Below are positions 19,360-27,897 of a DNA stretch of 64,000 nt, piece by piece. The position numbers and the translations under genes were made by a program. Each line of letters begins with the position of its first letter. Position 1 is the first letter of the stretch. Below the pieces are notes generated by a model that was given only the letters and a program-made list of their open reading frames with translations, had not been told where the DNA came from and did no database searches. Origin of the DNA: Candidatus Marithrix sp. (lineage in GTDB: Bacteria; Pseudomonadota; Gammaproteobacteria; Beggiatoales; Beggiatoaceae); the NCBI GenBank assembly GCA_016744775.1, contig JADGDS010000004.1, positions 124,001 through 188,000 on the forward strand, given 5' to 3'.

Positions 19360-20783
19360 TGCTGTAAAACCTGTATAAAAGTTGGTACACAAGTATCTGG
19401 ATATGGCACCGAACCGTCTAATATATGTAAATTAGGTAAGTTAATATTTATTGGTGACTTTTCTCTATCAGGGTGGTTATATACCGCAATTGCTTTTAAA
19501 GCCTGCCTATTCTCACGTTTACCTTCAGCGCGACGACATTGTAACACTTGCTGTCGCACCCAAACTAAGTCTGTATTTATATTATTTAATATAATAACAG
19601 CATCACAAAATTGTAAATTATTATCTAAGTCTTCGCGTATTTTCGCAGGCGGAGTGTTATGATCAATAGCCATAGGTAAACTACAAGCAAATCCATTTTT
19701 AACTAATGCTGTTTCAACTTGTTTTGCTAAATCTAATTCTTGAGGAGCAGCATTAATAAAAATAAAATTACCATTTGTTGATGATGGTTTCTCATCATCT
19801 ATTTTTAATTTTTCTAAAGTTTGCATGATTTGTTGTTGAAATTCCACCATGCTAACAGCCATAACGGTATAACCTGTTAATAACTTACGCTGAGTTAAAT
19901 CAGTTATCTCATTTAGCTTTAATTTACGATCTCGCCATTGTAAAATTGGTAATCCTAACTCTTTAGCACAATCATATTGTAATTGTGGAGTACTCATACC
20001 CGGTGGGCGTTGAGGTGCAATTGCACTTAATAACTGCACAAATAATACCGAATTTTGCAGGTCAGAATCAATAGATTTTTTTAATTCTTCTTTAGTATTA
20101 AAAACATAAAGTTTATTTGGTAACACGCGCAAGCCTTGTAATTCTAAATTACGCTTAAGTTCTTCGCGTTGAAAACTTAAATCATCGCTGACTTCTGCTA
20201 AAAAAATTGTATTTTGTGGTGAGCTGGTATTATTAATATGAACTGTATCTGCTTTTAATATTTCCAATTGATCTACAATATCAATGGCTAAATCTTCAAC
20301 TTTTAAATGATATTGATAAGCATGTTTAGAATCGAAACCTAAAGCACGTGGGCGACCATTAATTGGATCAGGTTCCCAAAAAGTATAACCTCGTAAATCA
20401 TTCAAGGTTTCTATTCGTTCAGCGGCTTGATATTCGACAATAAAAACTCTACCTGAGTTTTGGCTAACTTTAGCTAAAAAAGCGTTTAATTCTAAACGAC
20501 ACTGTTCTGATTTTAAATAAGCTGGAGATAAAATTAATAAAAATATTGCTGAATTTTCTAAATATTGGATTGAATTATATGTGGAAGATATATGACCGGG
20601 TAAAATGTCATCTAACCACAATGAATAAGCATCTGCACTACCGATTTTTTGCGCTAAAAAAATTTTTAATGTGTCAACAAGTGTTGTTACCCAGCCTTTA
20701 TCTGCACCGGCAAATTTTTCATTATCAACATGAGCATAGCTAACAAAGATGTCATATTGATATTGAGGTACATAAACGGACAT
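19356..20783 (-). CDS. TIR-domain protein with three TIR-like units
   Basis: First gene of the operon, 475 residues. The N-terminal TIR domain reads YDIFVSYAHVDN, then FLLILSPAYLKSEQCRLELN. E98 in the CRLEL segment sits where NAD-hydrolysing TIR domains keep their catalytic glutamate. A second unit begins near residue 190 (NTIFLAEVSDDLSFQREELK) and a third near 340 (NFIFINAAPQELDLAKQVE). Both have the beta-strand/helix look of degenerate TIR folds. There is no signal peptide or membrane segment, so it is probably a cytosolic effector or signal generator working with the STAND ATPases. The stop overlaps the next gene's ATG (ATGA). A hairpin (catcttga / tcaagatg) lies in the 99-bp divergent promoter region shared with apbE. 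Confidence 0.88.
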   Translation of the reverse strand: MSVYVPQYQYDIFVSYAHVDNEKFAGADKGWVTTLVDTLKIFLAQKIGSADAYSLWLDDILPGHISSTYNSIQYLENSAIFLLILSPAYLKSEQCRLELNAFLAKVSQNSGRVFIVEYQAAERIETLNDLRGYTFWEPDPINGRPRALGFDSKHAYQYHLKVEDLAIDIVDQLEILKADTVHINNTSSPQNTIFLAEVSDDLSFQREELKRNLELQGLRVLPNKLYVFNTKEELKKSIDSDLQNSVLFVQLLSAIAPQRPPGMSTPQLQYDCAKELGLPILQWRDRKLKLNEITDLTQRKLLTGYTVMAVSMVEFQQQIMQTLEKLKIDDEKPSSTNGNFIFINAAPQELDLAKQVETALVKNGFACSLPMAIDHNTPPAKIREDLDNNLQFCDAVIILNNINTDLVWVRQQVLQCRRAEGKRENRQALKAIAVYNHPDREKSPININLPNLHILDGSVPYPDTCVPTFIQVLQQ

Positions 20784-20882
20784 AATGATAATACTCTATT
20801 ATTATATTTTAAAATTGGTCATCTTGAAATTCAAGATGCAAAAAATGTGGCAATAAATTTACTATAAGTTTGAGATATTAAT

Positions 20883-21932
20883 ATGAAAAAAACAAGTTAT
20901 ACATTAATTTTAATAATCGCATTATTTTTAAGTGGTTGTAACAAGTCATTACATCAAGCACAATTATATGTGTTTGGAACATTAGTAGGGATAACTATTT
21001 GGGGTGTATCTGAACGGCAAGCCAATGAAACATTTGATATTATTTCTAAAGACTTACAATCTATGCACAATCAGTGGCATTCTTGGCATAAAAGTCCATT
21101 AGATGAGTTAAATCAGAGGATTGCAAAAGGACAAGTTTATACTGTAAGCGATAGTTCATTGTTGTCTATTTTAATAGCGGCTAAAGATTTATCCATTAAA
21201 AGTGAAGGTTTATTTAATCCAGCGATTGGACAATTAATCAAATTATGGGGCTTTCATGAAGATGAGTTAAAACAAGATCGTCTTCCTCCAAGCAATGAAA
21301 AAATATCTCAATTATTAACATTAGCTCCAACTATGAATGATTTAATCATTCAAGATAACAAAATTTCATCAAATAATCTTGCATTACAATTAGACTTTGG
21401 TGCTTTTGCTAAGGGTTATGCTGCTGATATACTGATTAAAAAAATGCGTGATTTAGGTATAAAGAACGCAATTATAAATCTAGGCGGTGATCTTAAAGCC
21501 ATAGGCAAAAAAGGAAAACAAAATTGGTTTGTAGGCATTCGCCACCCAAGCGGCACTGGAGTATTAGCGGCTGTAGTTGTAAATGATGGTGAAAGTGTGA
21601 TGACATCTGGTAATTATGAACGTTATTATGAAAATCAAGGTAAACGTTATTCACACATTATTGATCCACGTAATGGTAAAGCTGCTACAGATTTTACTTC
21701 TGTGACAGTAATAGATATTAATGGCGCACTTGCTGATGCGGCTGCCACAGCCTTAACAGTAGCAGGCAAATTAGATTGGCAGCGAATTGCTACGCAAATG
21801 GGAGTGAAAAATGTTATGTTAGTAGATCAGGCAGGTACAGTATATTTCACTCCAGCAATGGCAAAAAGAGTGCAATTTCAACCTGAGAAATTACCTAGGA
21901 TTATTATTAAACATGAAAACAAATATAATTAA
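20883..21932 (+). CDS. apbE: FAD:protein FMN transferase lipoprotein
   Basis: Transfers FMN from FAD to a threonine of target flavoproteins such as Rnf/Nqr subunits, at the outer face of the inner membrane. The lipoprotein signal ends LFLSGC. Family motifs are LDFGAFAKGYAAD, INLGGDLKAIG and HIIDPRNGKA, followed by the metal-binding region ADAAATAL. Length is 349, as usual. The 3' end overlaps the next gene by 20 bases. A 49-bp segment near its end (21846-21894) recurs at 25050-25098 with 3 differences. Reading on from that second copy would give an alternative ApbE tail, so the present C-terminus (after KLP) may have been replaced when the next gene was inserted. Confidence 0.95.
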   Translation: MKKTSYTLILIIALFLSGCNKSLHQAQLYVFGTLVGITIWGVSERQANETFDIISKDLQSMHNQWHSWHKSPLDELNQRIAKGQVYTVSDSSLLSILIAAKDLSIKSEGLFNPAIGQLIKLWGFHEDELKQDRLPPSNEKISQLLTLAPTMNDLIIQDNKISSNNLALQLDFGAFAKGYAADILIKKMRDLGIKNAIINLGGDLKAIGKKGKQNWFVGIRHPSGTGVLAAVVVNDGESVMTSGNYERYYENQGKRYSHIIDPRNGKAATDFTSVTVIDINGALADAAATALTVAGKLDWQRIATQMGVKNVMLVDQAGTVYFTPAMAKRVQFQPEKLPRIIIKHENKYN

Positions 21933-24900
21933 CATACTATTATTAATGCTTATTAGCATTAATGTTTTGGCTAAGCCAATTCGTAGTTTTCAAGGGCATA
22001 CTGGCTCAATAAATACAGTGGATTTTGCAGCTGATGGTCGTAGTTTTATTTCTGGTTCTGATGATAAAACTATTAAATTATGGCAGGTTTCAAATGGAAA
22101 ATTGATTCGTACTTTTAAAGGGCATAAAGGGGCAGTAATATCAGTTATATTTATGCCTGATAGTAAACATTTTGTCTCTCTTTCAAAAGATAAAACAATG
22201 AAATTCTGGAACATTTCAAGCGGCACTGAGTTTGACTCTATCAAAACTAGTAATATCACATCAACAGCTTTGTTGCCAGATGCTAGTCACATATTACTTG
22301 GTCAATTAGATGGAAAGATTAGTCTCTGGAATATATTAGAAGCAAAGGAAGTTTGTCAATTTAAAAAACATAAAGCAGCAATATACTCAATTGCATTTTA
22401 TCATCCTAATATGCTGATATCAGCCTCTAAAGATAAAACTATAAAATTATGGTCTTTAGCAAATTGTACAGAAATTGCAACTTTGGAACAACATAGTAAA
22501 GCAATTAACTCAGTTAAATTATCACCAGATAATAAATATATTGTTTCTGGTTCAGATGATAAAACTGTAACACTTTGGGATCTTTACGGTAGAAAGGTAA
22601 TAAAATCCTTTAAGCATAATTCTATTGTGAAATCTGTTGCCTTTTCACCCAGTGATAAATATGTTATTTCTGCTGGTGGGAATTATTTAAGTGGTCAAAA
22701 AGATTTCAGTATAAAACTTTGGAATATTGAAAGCGGCGAACAAGTTCAGATATTTGAAGCTCATACTAAAGATGTAAATGCAGTTATTTTTTCACCAGAT
22801 GGTAATTATATATTATCGGCTAGTTCTGATAAAACTTTAAAATTATGGCGCAATAATCTTGCTGCTTCTCCTATTGAAATCAAACTCAATCCTGCTGAAG
22901 GAATAGCACCTTTAAATGTTGAATTAACAGCTAGTGCTGCTGGTATTGGTTCAATAACAAGTTATCAATGGTTTCTTAACAATCAAAAAATAGCTGATGG
23001 TAATCCAGCTAATTATGTATTTAAAACTGGTGGTAAGCATTTAATTAAATTAATTGCCACAGATACTGAAGGATTAGAATATGAATCAACTGCATCTGTA
23101 AAAGTCAAATCACCGCCAATAGCTAAAGCTAGTGCGAATCCATCAACTGGCAAAGCAACATTAAAAGTGAAATTCGATGCAAGCCAATCTATTGATTATG
23201 ATGGTAAGATTATAAAGTATGAATGGTTATTAAATAATGGCAAAACCATCATAGGTAAAGAAGCAAATCATAGTTTTGACACTATTGGAGAATATAAGAT
23301 TACTCTTACTGTTACAGATAATGATGGATTAACTGCAAGTGAAGACATTACTGTAACAGTAACTGAGAACTTTACGTTGACAGTTAAAAAAAATGCAGGT
23401 GGTATTGTAGAAGCAGAAGGAATTAATTGTGGCAATGATTGTAGTCAAGATTATGTTTCCAACACAGAAGTTACATTAATTGCGGTTCCTAAAGATGGAT
23501 TTCGTTTTAAAGAATGGAAAGGAGAATCTTGTTCTGGTTCAGAGAATAGTTGCAAATTCAAAATGGATAGTAATAAGGAAGTTACTGCTATTTTTGAAAA
23601 AAAACCTGAAGGAGTACAGGGACAAGCTATAATTATTGCTGGTGGTGGTGCTAAGCCAGAAAATACCTTATTTCCATATACTCATGAATTTACTGAACGT
23701 ATGTACCAAATCTTGAATGAACGCGGTTTTACCGATACTGACATTCAATATTTAAGCCCATTGGCACCAGATATTGATATGGATGGGTATCCTGATAAGG
23801 AACGACATGATTATGAATTATTTGAACCTAAAAATGATATAACTGAGGCTTTCACTAAAGCCGCTGCGAAATTAACCGAGGGTCAACAATTTATTTTTTA
23901 TATTCATAGTCATGCTAATCCAAATAATTTGACAATTGATGACAAAACTAAATTATCAGTCTTAGAATTAAAACAATTGTTAGCAAAAATACCTACAAAT
24001 GTACAACAAATAGTTTTTATAGATAGTTGTTATTCTGGTTCATTTTTTGATGAATTAACTGGTGTAAAAGGACGTATATTAATCAGTAGTGCTAATGATA
24101 AAAGTTTAGCTTGGCATACCGAATATGCAAGTTTTTCAGATCGCTTTTTACGGGCTATACGCAGAGGTGAAAATTTATTTGGAGCTTTTAAATTTTCTGA
24201 AGACATGATTAAAAGGAATAAAGATATATTTAGTAAACAGGAACCATGGTTAGATGATGATGCTGATGGAATATATACATCGCGTGATAAAGCTATTGCA
24301 AAAGCAACTTATTTAGGAAAAGAAGCTGTACATGCCGCTGAAGCTCCAACAATTACACAAGTTCATCCTCGGATTAGTTTAGAAGAAAATAATACTAAGG
24401 CTATTCTTTGGGTAAAAATCAGAGAAAAAGCTGAAGATATATACAAAGTACGCGCTATTTTAAGAAATCCAAATCAAGAAAATTTAGACTATGATGGTCT
24501 AAACACTAATTTTAGTCGTGAAGAAATTGAATTGCTTTATAATCCAGCTCAACAGCGTTATGAATACGATTATAAAAACTTTTCTATAAAAGGAACTTGG
24601 AAGATTATATATCAGGCACAATCAAAACAAAATGTTTGGTCAGATATTGTATTTGGTGAAGTACAGGCAGAAGGTAGAAACTTGCCGGTAACAGTTAAAA
24701 TGTTACTTAATCAAAGTAGTTATACAAGTAAAGATCCTGTACGTGTAGATATGCGTGTAGATGGTAAATCCCTAGTTGATTTATATGTGGCACTTATTTT
24801 TCCAGATCAAAATTTCATAACTATTACATATCCATTAAAATGGAGTTTGCCTAAAAGCATTCAAGCTTATAAAAATAATCTAGAAATTACTAAGCAAACA

Positions 24901-25047
24901 ACTTTTCCTATCATGAGAACAACAATGCCAAAAGGCATAGCTAAAGGTGATTATAGTTTTTGTGGTGTTTTAGTTAAGCCGGGAATGGATGCAAATAAAC
25001 AAGAAAATTGGATAGATTCGGATTGTGAGGGTTTTAAATTAAATTAA
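21913..25047 (+). CDS. Secreted WD40-PKD-caspase-like protein
   Basis: A 1044-residue exported protein. The order is signal peptide (MKTNIINILLLMLISINVLA), about seven WD40 repeats (to about residue 315, for example SSDKTLKLWR), two PKD-like beta domains (about 325-500), a bacterial InlB-type beta repeat (ending FKMDSNKEVTAIFEKK), a caspase/legumain-like cysteine peptidase domain and a C-terminal beta region. The catalytic pair is visible: H665/H667 in FYIHSHANP and C706 in FIDSCYSGSF. Caspase-like enzymes use a His-Cys dyad in this order. It overlaps apbE by 20 bases. It lies within the segment bounded by the two apbE-end copies, so it was probably inserted there. Confidence 0.85.
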   Translation: MKTNIINILLLMLISINVLAKPIRSFQGHTGSINTVDFAADGRSFISGSDDKTIKLWQVSNGKLIRTFKGHKGAVISVIFMPDSKHFVSLSKDKTMKFWNISSGTEFDSIKTSNITSTALLPDASHILLGQLDGKISLWNILEAKEVCQFKKHKAAIYSIAFYHPNMLISASKDKTIKLWSLANCTEIATLEQHSKAINSVKLSPDNKYIVSGSDDKTVTLWDLYGRKVIKSFKHNSIVKSVAFSPSDKYVISAGGNYLSGQKDFSIKLWNIESGEQVQIFEAHTKDVNAVIFSPDGNYILSASSDKTLKLWRNNLAASPIEIKLNPAEGIAPLNVELTASAAGIGSITSYQWFLNNQKIADGNPANYVFKTGGKHLIKLIATDTEGLEYESTASVKVKSPPIAKASANPSTGKATLKVKFDASQSIDYDGKIIKYEWLLNNGKTIIGKEANHSFDTIGEYKITLTVTDNDGLTASEDITVTVTENFTLTVKKNAGGIVEAEGINCGNDCSQDYVSNTEVTLIAVPKDGFRFKEWKGESCSGSENSCKFKMDSNKEVTAIFEKKPEGVQGQAIIIAGGGAKPENTLFPYTHEFTERMYQILNERGFTDTDIQYLSPLAPDIDMDGYPDKERHDYELFEPKNDITEAFTKAAAKLTEGQQFIFYIHSHANPNNLTIDDKTKLSVLELKQLLAKIPTNVQQIVFIDSCYSGSFFDELTGVKGRILISSANDKSLAWHTEYASFSDRFLRAIRRGENLFGAFKFSEDMIKRNKDIFSKQEPWLDDDADGIYTSRDKAIAKATYLGKEAVHAAEAPTITQVHPRISLEENNTKAILWVKIREKAEDIYKVRAILRNPNQENLDYDGLNTNFSREEIELLYNPAQQRYEYDYKNFSIKGTWKIIYQAQSKQNVWSDIVFGEVQAEGRNLPVTVKMLLNQSSYTSKDPVRVDMRVDGKSLVDLYVALIFPDQNFITITYPLKWSLPKSIQAYKNNLEITKQTTFPIMRTTMPKGIAKGDYSFCGVLVKPGMDANKQENWIDSDCEGFKLN

Positions 25048-25049
25048 AA

Positions 25050-25098
25050 TTCACTCCAGCAATGGCAAAAAGAATACAATTTCAACCTGATAAATTAC
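25050..25098 (+). repeat. Duplicate of the 3' end of apbE
   Basis: 49 bp matching 21846-21894 of apbE at 46 positions, same strand, starting ttcactccagcaatggcaaa. The differences change V to I, E to D and nothing else in the encoded peptide. That pattern fits an allele of apbE that diverged while still coding. It sits 3 bases after the WD40-caspase stop and 14 bases before tumA. Confidence 0.9.
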
Positions 25099-25111
25099 AC
25101 ACAGGAATATT

Positions 25112-25414
25112 ATGCTTCAGTTACAATTAAAAGCACCAACGGAAACACGATTAAGAACCATCTTAGCGCAATATAATGATTTAGAGTTATTTGCACAAAA
25201 TATTATTGCTTATCAAATTTCTGAATTGAAAAAAGCCATACTTAATATCAGGTTTGATCTAATCGAATTTGAACAAAAGTATCAAGAATCTAGTGAAGTT
25301 TTTTATCAAAAATTTATGGCAGGAGAACTTGATGATACTGAAGATTTTATGATATGGGCGGGTATCTACGAAATGTTATTGGATAATCAACAGCAGTTAG
25401 AAGCTATAACATGA
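25112..25414 (+). CDS. TumA-like antitoxin of a TumE system
   Basis: A 100-residue, mostly helical acidic protein directly upstream of a TumE-family toxin, overlapping it by 4 bases (ATGA). No DNA-binding motif is obvious. The helical pattern ISELKKAILNIRFDLIEFEQ and the acidic tail GELDDTEDFMIWAGIYEML fit small antitoxins paired with TumE. The assignment depends mainly on its partner. Confidence 0.7.
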   Translation: MLQLQLKAPTETRLRTILAQYNDLELFAQNIIAYQISELKKAILNIRFDLIEFEQKYQESSEVFYQKFMAGELDDTEDFMIWAGIYEMLLDNQQQLEAIT

Positions 25415-25809
25415 TAGAAATTTATTTTGCCCAACTGGAAACACAGTTTCAAGATTTTCCATTAATTAGTTCTTATAGTCTAAGCAAAAAAATATATAAT
25501 GCCAAGCAAGGTTTCATTAAAGGAAATATTGTGTTTGAAGATGGTAGCCAATTGAATTTTACTGAGATTAAAAACACAGATAAATCAGGTAAAATCAAAT
25601 ATAGCTATCATTATATGAACCAAGAACAACATTTAGTGTTTCGATATGATAATGCACCGCACCATAAGGAACTAAGTACTTTTCCTCATCATAAACATCT
25701 GCCTTCAAAAGTAGAATCACATAAGGAACTCACATTGCGTGATGTGTTATTGGAAATTGCTCAAGAGAAAAACTTGTCAGGTTTAACTAGGAATCAACAT
25801 CCAACTTAA
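25411..25809 (+). CDS. TumE-family toxin (DUF6516)
   Basis: A 132-residue protein with the conserved TumE/DUF6516 blocks: SYSLSKKIYNAKQGFIKGNI, IKYSYHYMNQEQHLVFRYDN, and the His-rich APHHKELSTFPHHKH, followed by TLRDVLLEIA. The family is the toxin part of a recently described toxin-antitoxin type; its biochemical target is not something I can read from sequence. Its last 23 bases overlap the convergent gene ending at 25787. Confidence 0.85.
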   Translation: MIEIYFAQLETQFQDFPLISSYSLSKKIYNAKQGFIKGNIVFEDGSQLNFTEIKNTDKSGKIKYSYHYMNQEQHLVFRYDNAPHHKELSTFPHHKHLPSKVESHKELTLRDVLLEIAQEKNLSGLTRNQHPT

Positions 25810-26269
25810 AATCCTGACTAATACCATTAACATTGACACTATAAGTTCCAGCCTTTAAGCCTTTTACATTTAATGGTATTCTTTTTTCAAATGGTACTAA
25901 GGCTTGAGTACACATCATTTGTTCATCTATAGATTTTCTACCAATCGTAATTGTGAATTTGTTGCCAGCTTGAATAGTATTGATTCTATCTAATTGTTGG
26001 CAACCATCGGATAAATTACCCTTCGCTACTACTACCACTTGTACTGGCAAAGATTCAAGAATTTGAATCTCAACAGTTTCAACATATGCCCATTCTTGTA
26101 TCAATTTTAATTCAAAATTATTAGGATCTTTTTGATTTGATAAATCAGCAGAATAAACTTGTTCTCCGCCTTTTACTGAGACACATGGTATTTGTAAATT
26201 GCCATTGTCATAAGTCGCTAAACATTCTATGTTGGTAGCAATTGCCATTAATATTATTGGTGCTATCAT
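25787..26269 (-). CDS. Hypothetical exported protein with C-terminal beta domain
   Basis: 160 residues. The N-terminus MIAPIILMAIATNIECLA looks like a short signal peptide. The body is beta-rich and ends with RIPLNVKGLKAGTYSVNVNG, a pattern seen at the end of many periplasmic beta-sandwich or protease-inhibitor-like domains. No named family is recognised. It overlaps the gene upstream (26266) by 4 bases and so is third in a minus-strand operon after the glycosyltransferase. Confidence 0.6.
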   Translation of the reverse strand: MIAPIILMAIATNIECLATYDNGNLQIPCVSVKGGEQVYSADLSNQKDPNNFELKLIQEWAYVETVEIQILESLPVQVVVVAKGNLSDGCQQLDRINTIQAGNKFTITIGRKSIDEQMMCTQALVPFEKRIPLNVKGLKAGTYSVNVNGISQDFKLDVDS

Positions 26270-26709
26270 AATTTACTCCGTTTTTTACGTACTTGGTAGT
26301 GACTAATGAATTGTACTACTTCTTGATAGGGTATTTTCTTCAGATCATCAAAATTAGTAAATATATATTTTACTAATCCATTAATGTTATTGATATTTCC
26401 TCTTTGTTTTAATATTGATTGCAAGCCTTGTAATCCACCACATTGCAATTTCATCATTTGAGCATGAGCCAATGGAGAATTTAAATCAGATTGTTGTAAA
26501 GCAAAACGAGCGTTTTGAGACAGTTGTTCCAATAATTCAAGGCATTGCTTTTGCGCAGAAACTGATACACAAGCCGCTGCTTCGCGTTCCGCAATATTTA
26601 AACGTTGAAACTTTTCACATCCACAGCGACTACTTAAAATCGCCTTTTCAAATGGGCATGGGCATTGATTCAGTTGCTCACGAGTTTGTTGATATTCATA
26701 TTCATCCAT
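26266..26709 (-). CDS. Hypothetical cysteine-rich small protein
   Basis: 147 residues with a striking N-terminal cysteine cluster: QLNQCPCPFEKAILSSRCGC, then a further cysteine about 17 residues later in AAACVSVS. This could bind zinc or an iron-sulfur cluster, which is inference only. The rest is helical. It overlaps the glycosyltransferase gene by 8 bases upstream and the next gene by 4 bases downstream. Function is unknown. Confidence 0.65.
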   Translation of the reverse strand: MDEYEYQQTREQLNQCPCPFEKAILSSRCGCEKFQRLNIAEREAAACVSVSAQKQCLELLEQLSQNARFALQQSDLNSPLAHAQMMKLQCGGLQGLQSILKQRGNINNINGLVKYIFTNFDDLKKIPYQEVVQFISHYQVRKKRSKL

Positions 26710-27856
26710 AATTTAACACCTGTTGATATAAATCAGATATTTTAGCTGATACATTTTTTATATCAAATAGTTGATTAAAACGTTGATGTCCGATTTTTGC
26801 TAAATTCGCAGCTAATAATGGTTGATTGATGATTTGTTTTAAAGCATTTGTAAGCGCAGCCACATTTTGTGGCTCTACTAATAATCCACCATCTTTTACT
26901 ACCCAACTAACGCCTGAACCCGGAATTTTAGTAGCAATTATAGGTTTATTATAACGCATTGCTTCTAAAAACACTACTCCAAACGCCTCTGTACGTTCCA
27001 AAGAAGCTAAACAAAAACAATCACAACTGGCAAATAAAGCATTTAATTCTGCATCATTACAATATCCTAATAATTTTACATTATCCTTAAGATTTAACTG
27101 TTTTATCAATTGACTCAAATAGGAATACTGTTCACCCTTTCCAACAATAATAAGTTGCGCCTGATCCTTTTCTATATTAGCCATAGCGCGTATTAAAAAT
27201 TCATGACCCTTATAATAGCTTAAACGCCCTACGCTTAAAAATCTGACACCTTGAGAATTCCATTGATTTTTTGTTTCAATTATAGGCATACGTTCTAAAT
27301 TTAAACCTAAAGGTATGACTTGGCACTTATGTTGCCATTTCTCTAATGCAGTGCTGGCGGTTAAATATGGCGGTGAAGTTACTATTATAGCTTTGGCATG
27401 TGCTAATAATTTTTGTTCAAAAGGGCGATAAGCCTTATAAGCAAGTGCTAATTTTTTATTTAAAACTGAAAATACATCAGCGTGCCAATGAACAATCCAA
27501 GGTATGCGTCGCGCCTCAGATTGCCACAAAGCCCAAAACGCAGAAGTATTAGGCAAATGCAAATGTAACAACTCTGGTTGAAATTCATGCAAAACTTGAT
27601 TCAGCCAAAACGGAAACTGCGGGCTTACTGGTGCATATAATAATCGACCATAACTAGGAACCCGATAAATAGTTTGTTGCTGCCATATTTCCGCCTGCAC
27701 CTTGGTACTTGAAACGAATTTAAATTTATGATTATGAACAATAGCTGCAACATTTTCACCTTGACTAGTTTGAACTGGCATTAGATCAGCAAGAAAATTT
27801 TCAATGCCACCTGCAAATGGTGGAAAATATTTTCCAATATGAAGAATACGAGACAT
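26702..27856 (-). CDS. Glycosyltransferase family 4
   Basis: A GT-B fold glycosyltransferase of the GT4/WcaI-like group, 384 residues from the ATG at 27856, probably adding a sugar to a cell-surface glycan. The N-terminal domain starts MSRILHIGKYFPPFAGGIEN, a typical GT4 opening, and the C-terminal donor domain has FLSVGRLSYYKGHEFLIRAM, LLGYCNDAELNALF and the E-x7-E motif in ERTEAFGVVFLEAM. An upstream in-frame extension to 27949 reaches into the divergent kinase gene and is rejected on homology. Acceptor and sugar cannot be told from sequence. Confidence 0.9.
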   Translation of the reverse strand: MSRILHIGKYFPPFAGGIENFLADLMPVQTSQGENVAAIVHNHKFKFVSSTKVQAEIWQQQTIYRVPSYGRLLYAPVSPQFPFWLNQVLHEFQPELLHLHLPNTSAFWALWQSEARRIPWIVHWHADVFSVLNKKLALAYKAYRPFEQKLLAHAKAIIVTSPPYLTASTALEKWQHKCQVIPLGLNLERMPIIETKNQWNSQGVRFLSVGRLSYYKGHEFLIRAMANIEKDQAQLIIVGKGEQYSYLSQLIKQLNLKDNVKLLGYCNDAELNALFASCDCFCLASLERTEAFGVVFLEAMRYNKPIIATKIPGSGVSWVVKDGGLLVEPQNVAALTNALKQIINQPLLAANLAKIGHQRFNQLFDIKNVSAKISDLYQQVLNYG

Positions 27857-27897
27857 AAGAATATCATTCTGACAAAAAAATGACATAATTCCAGCCA

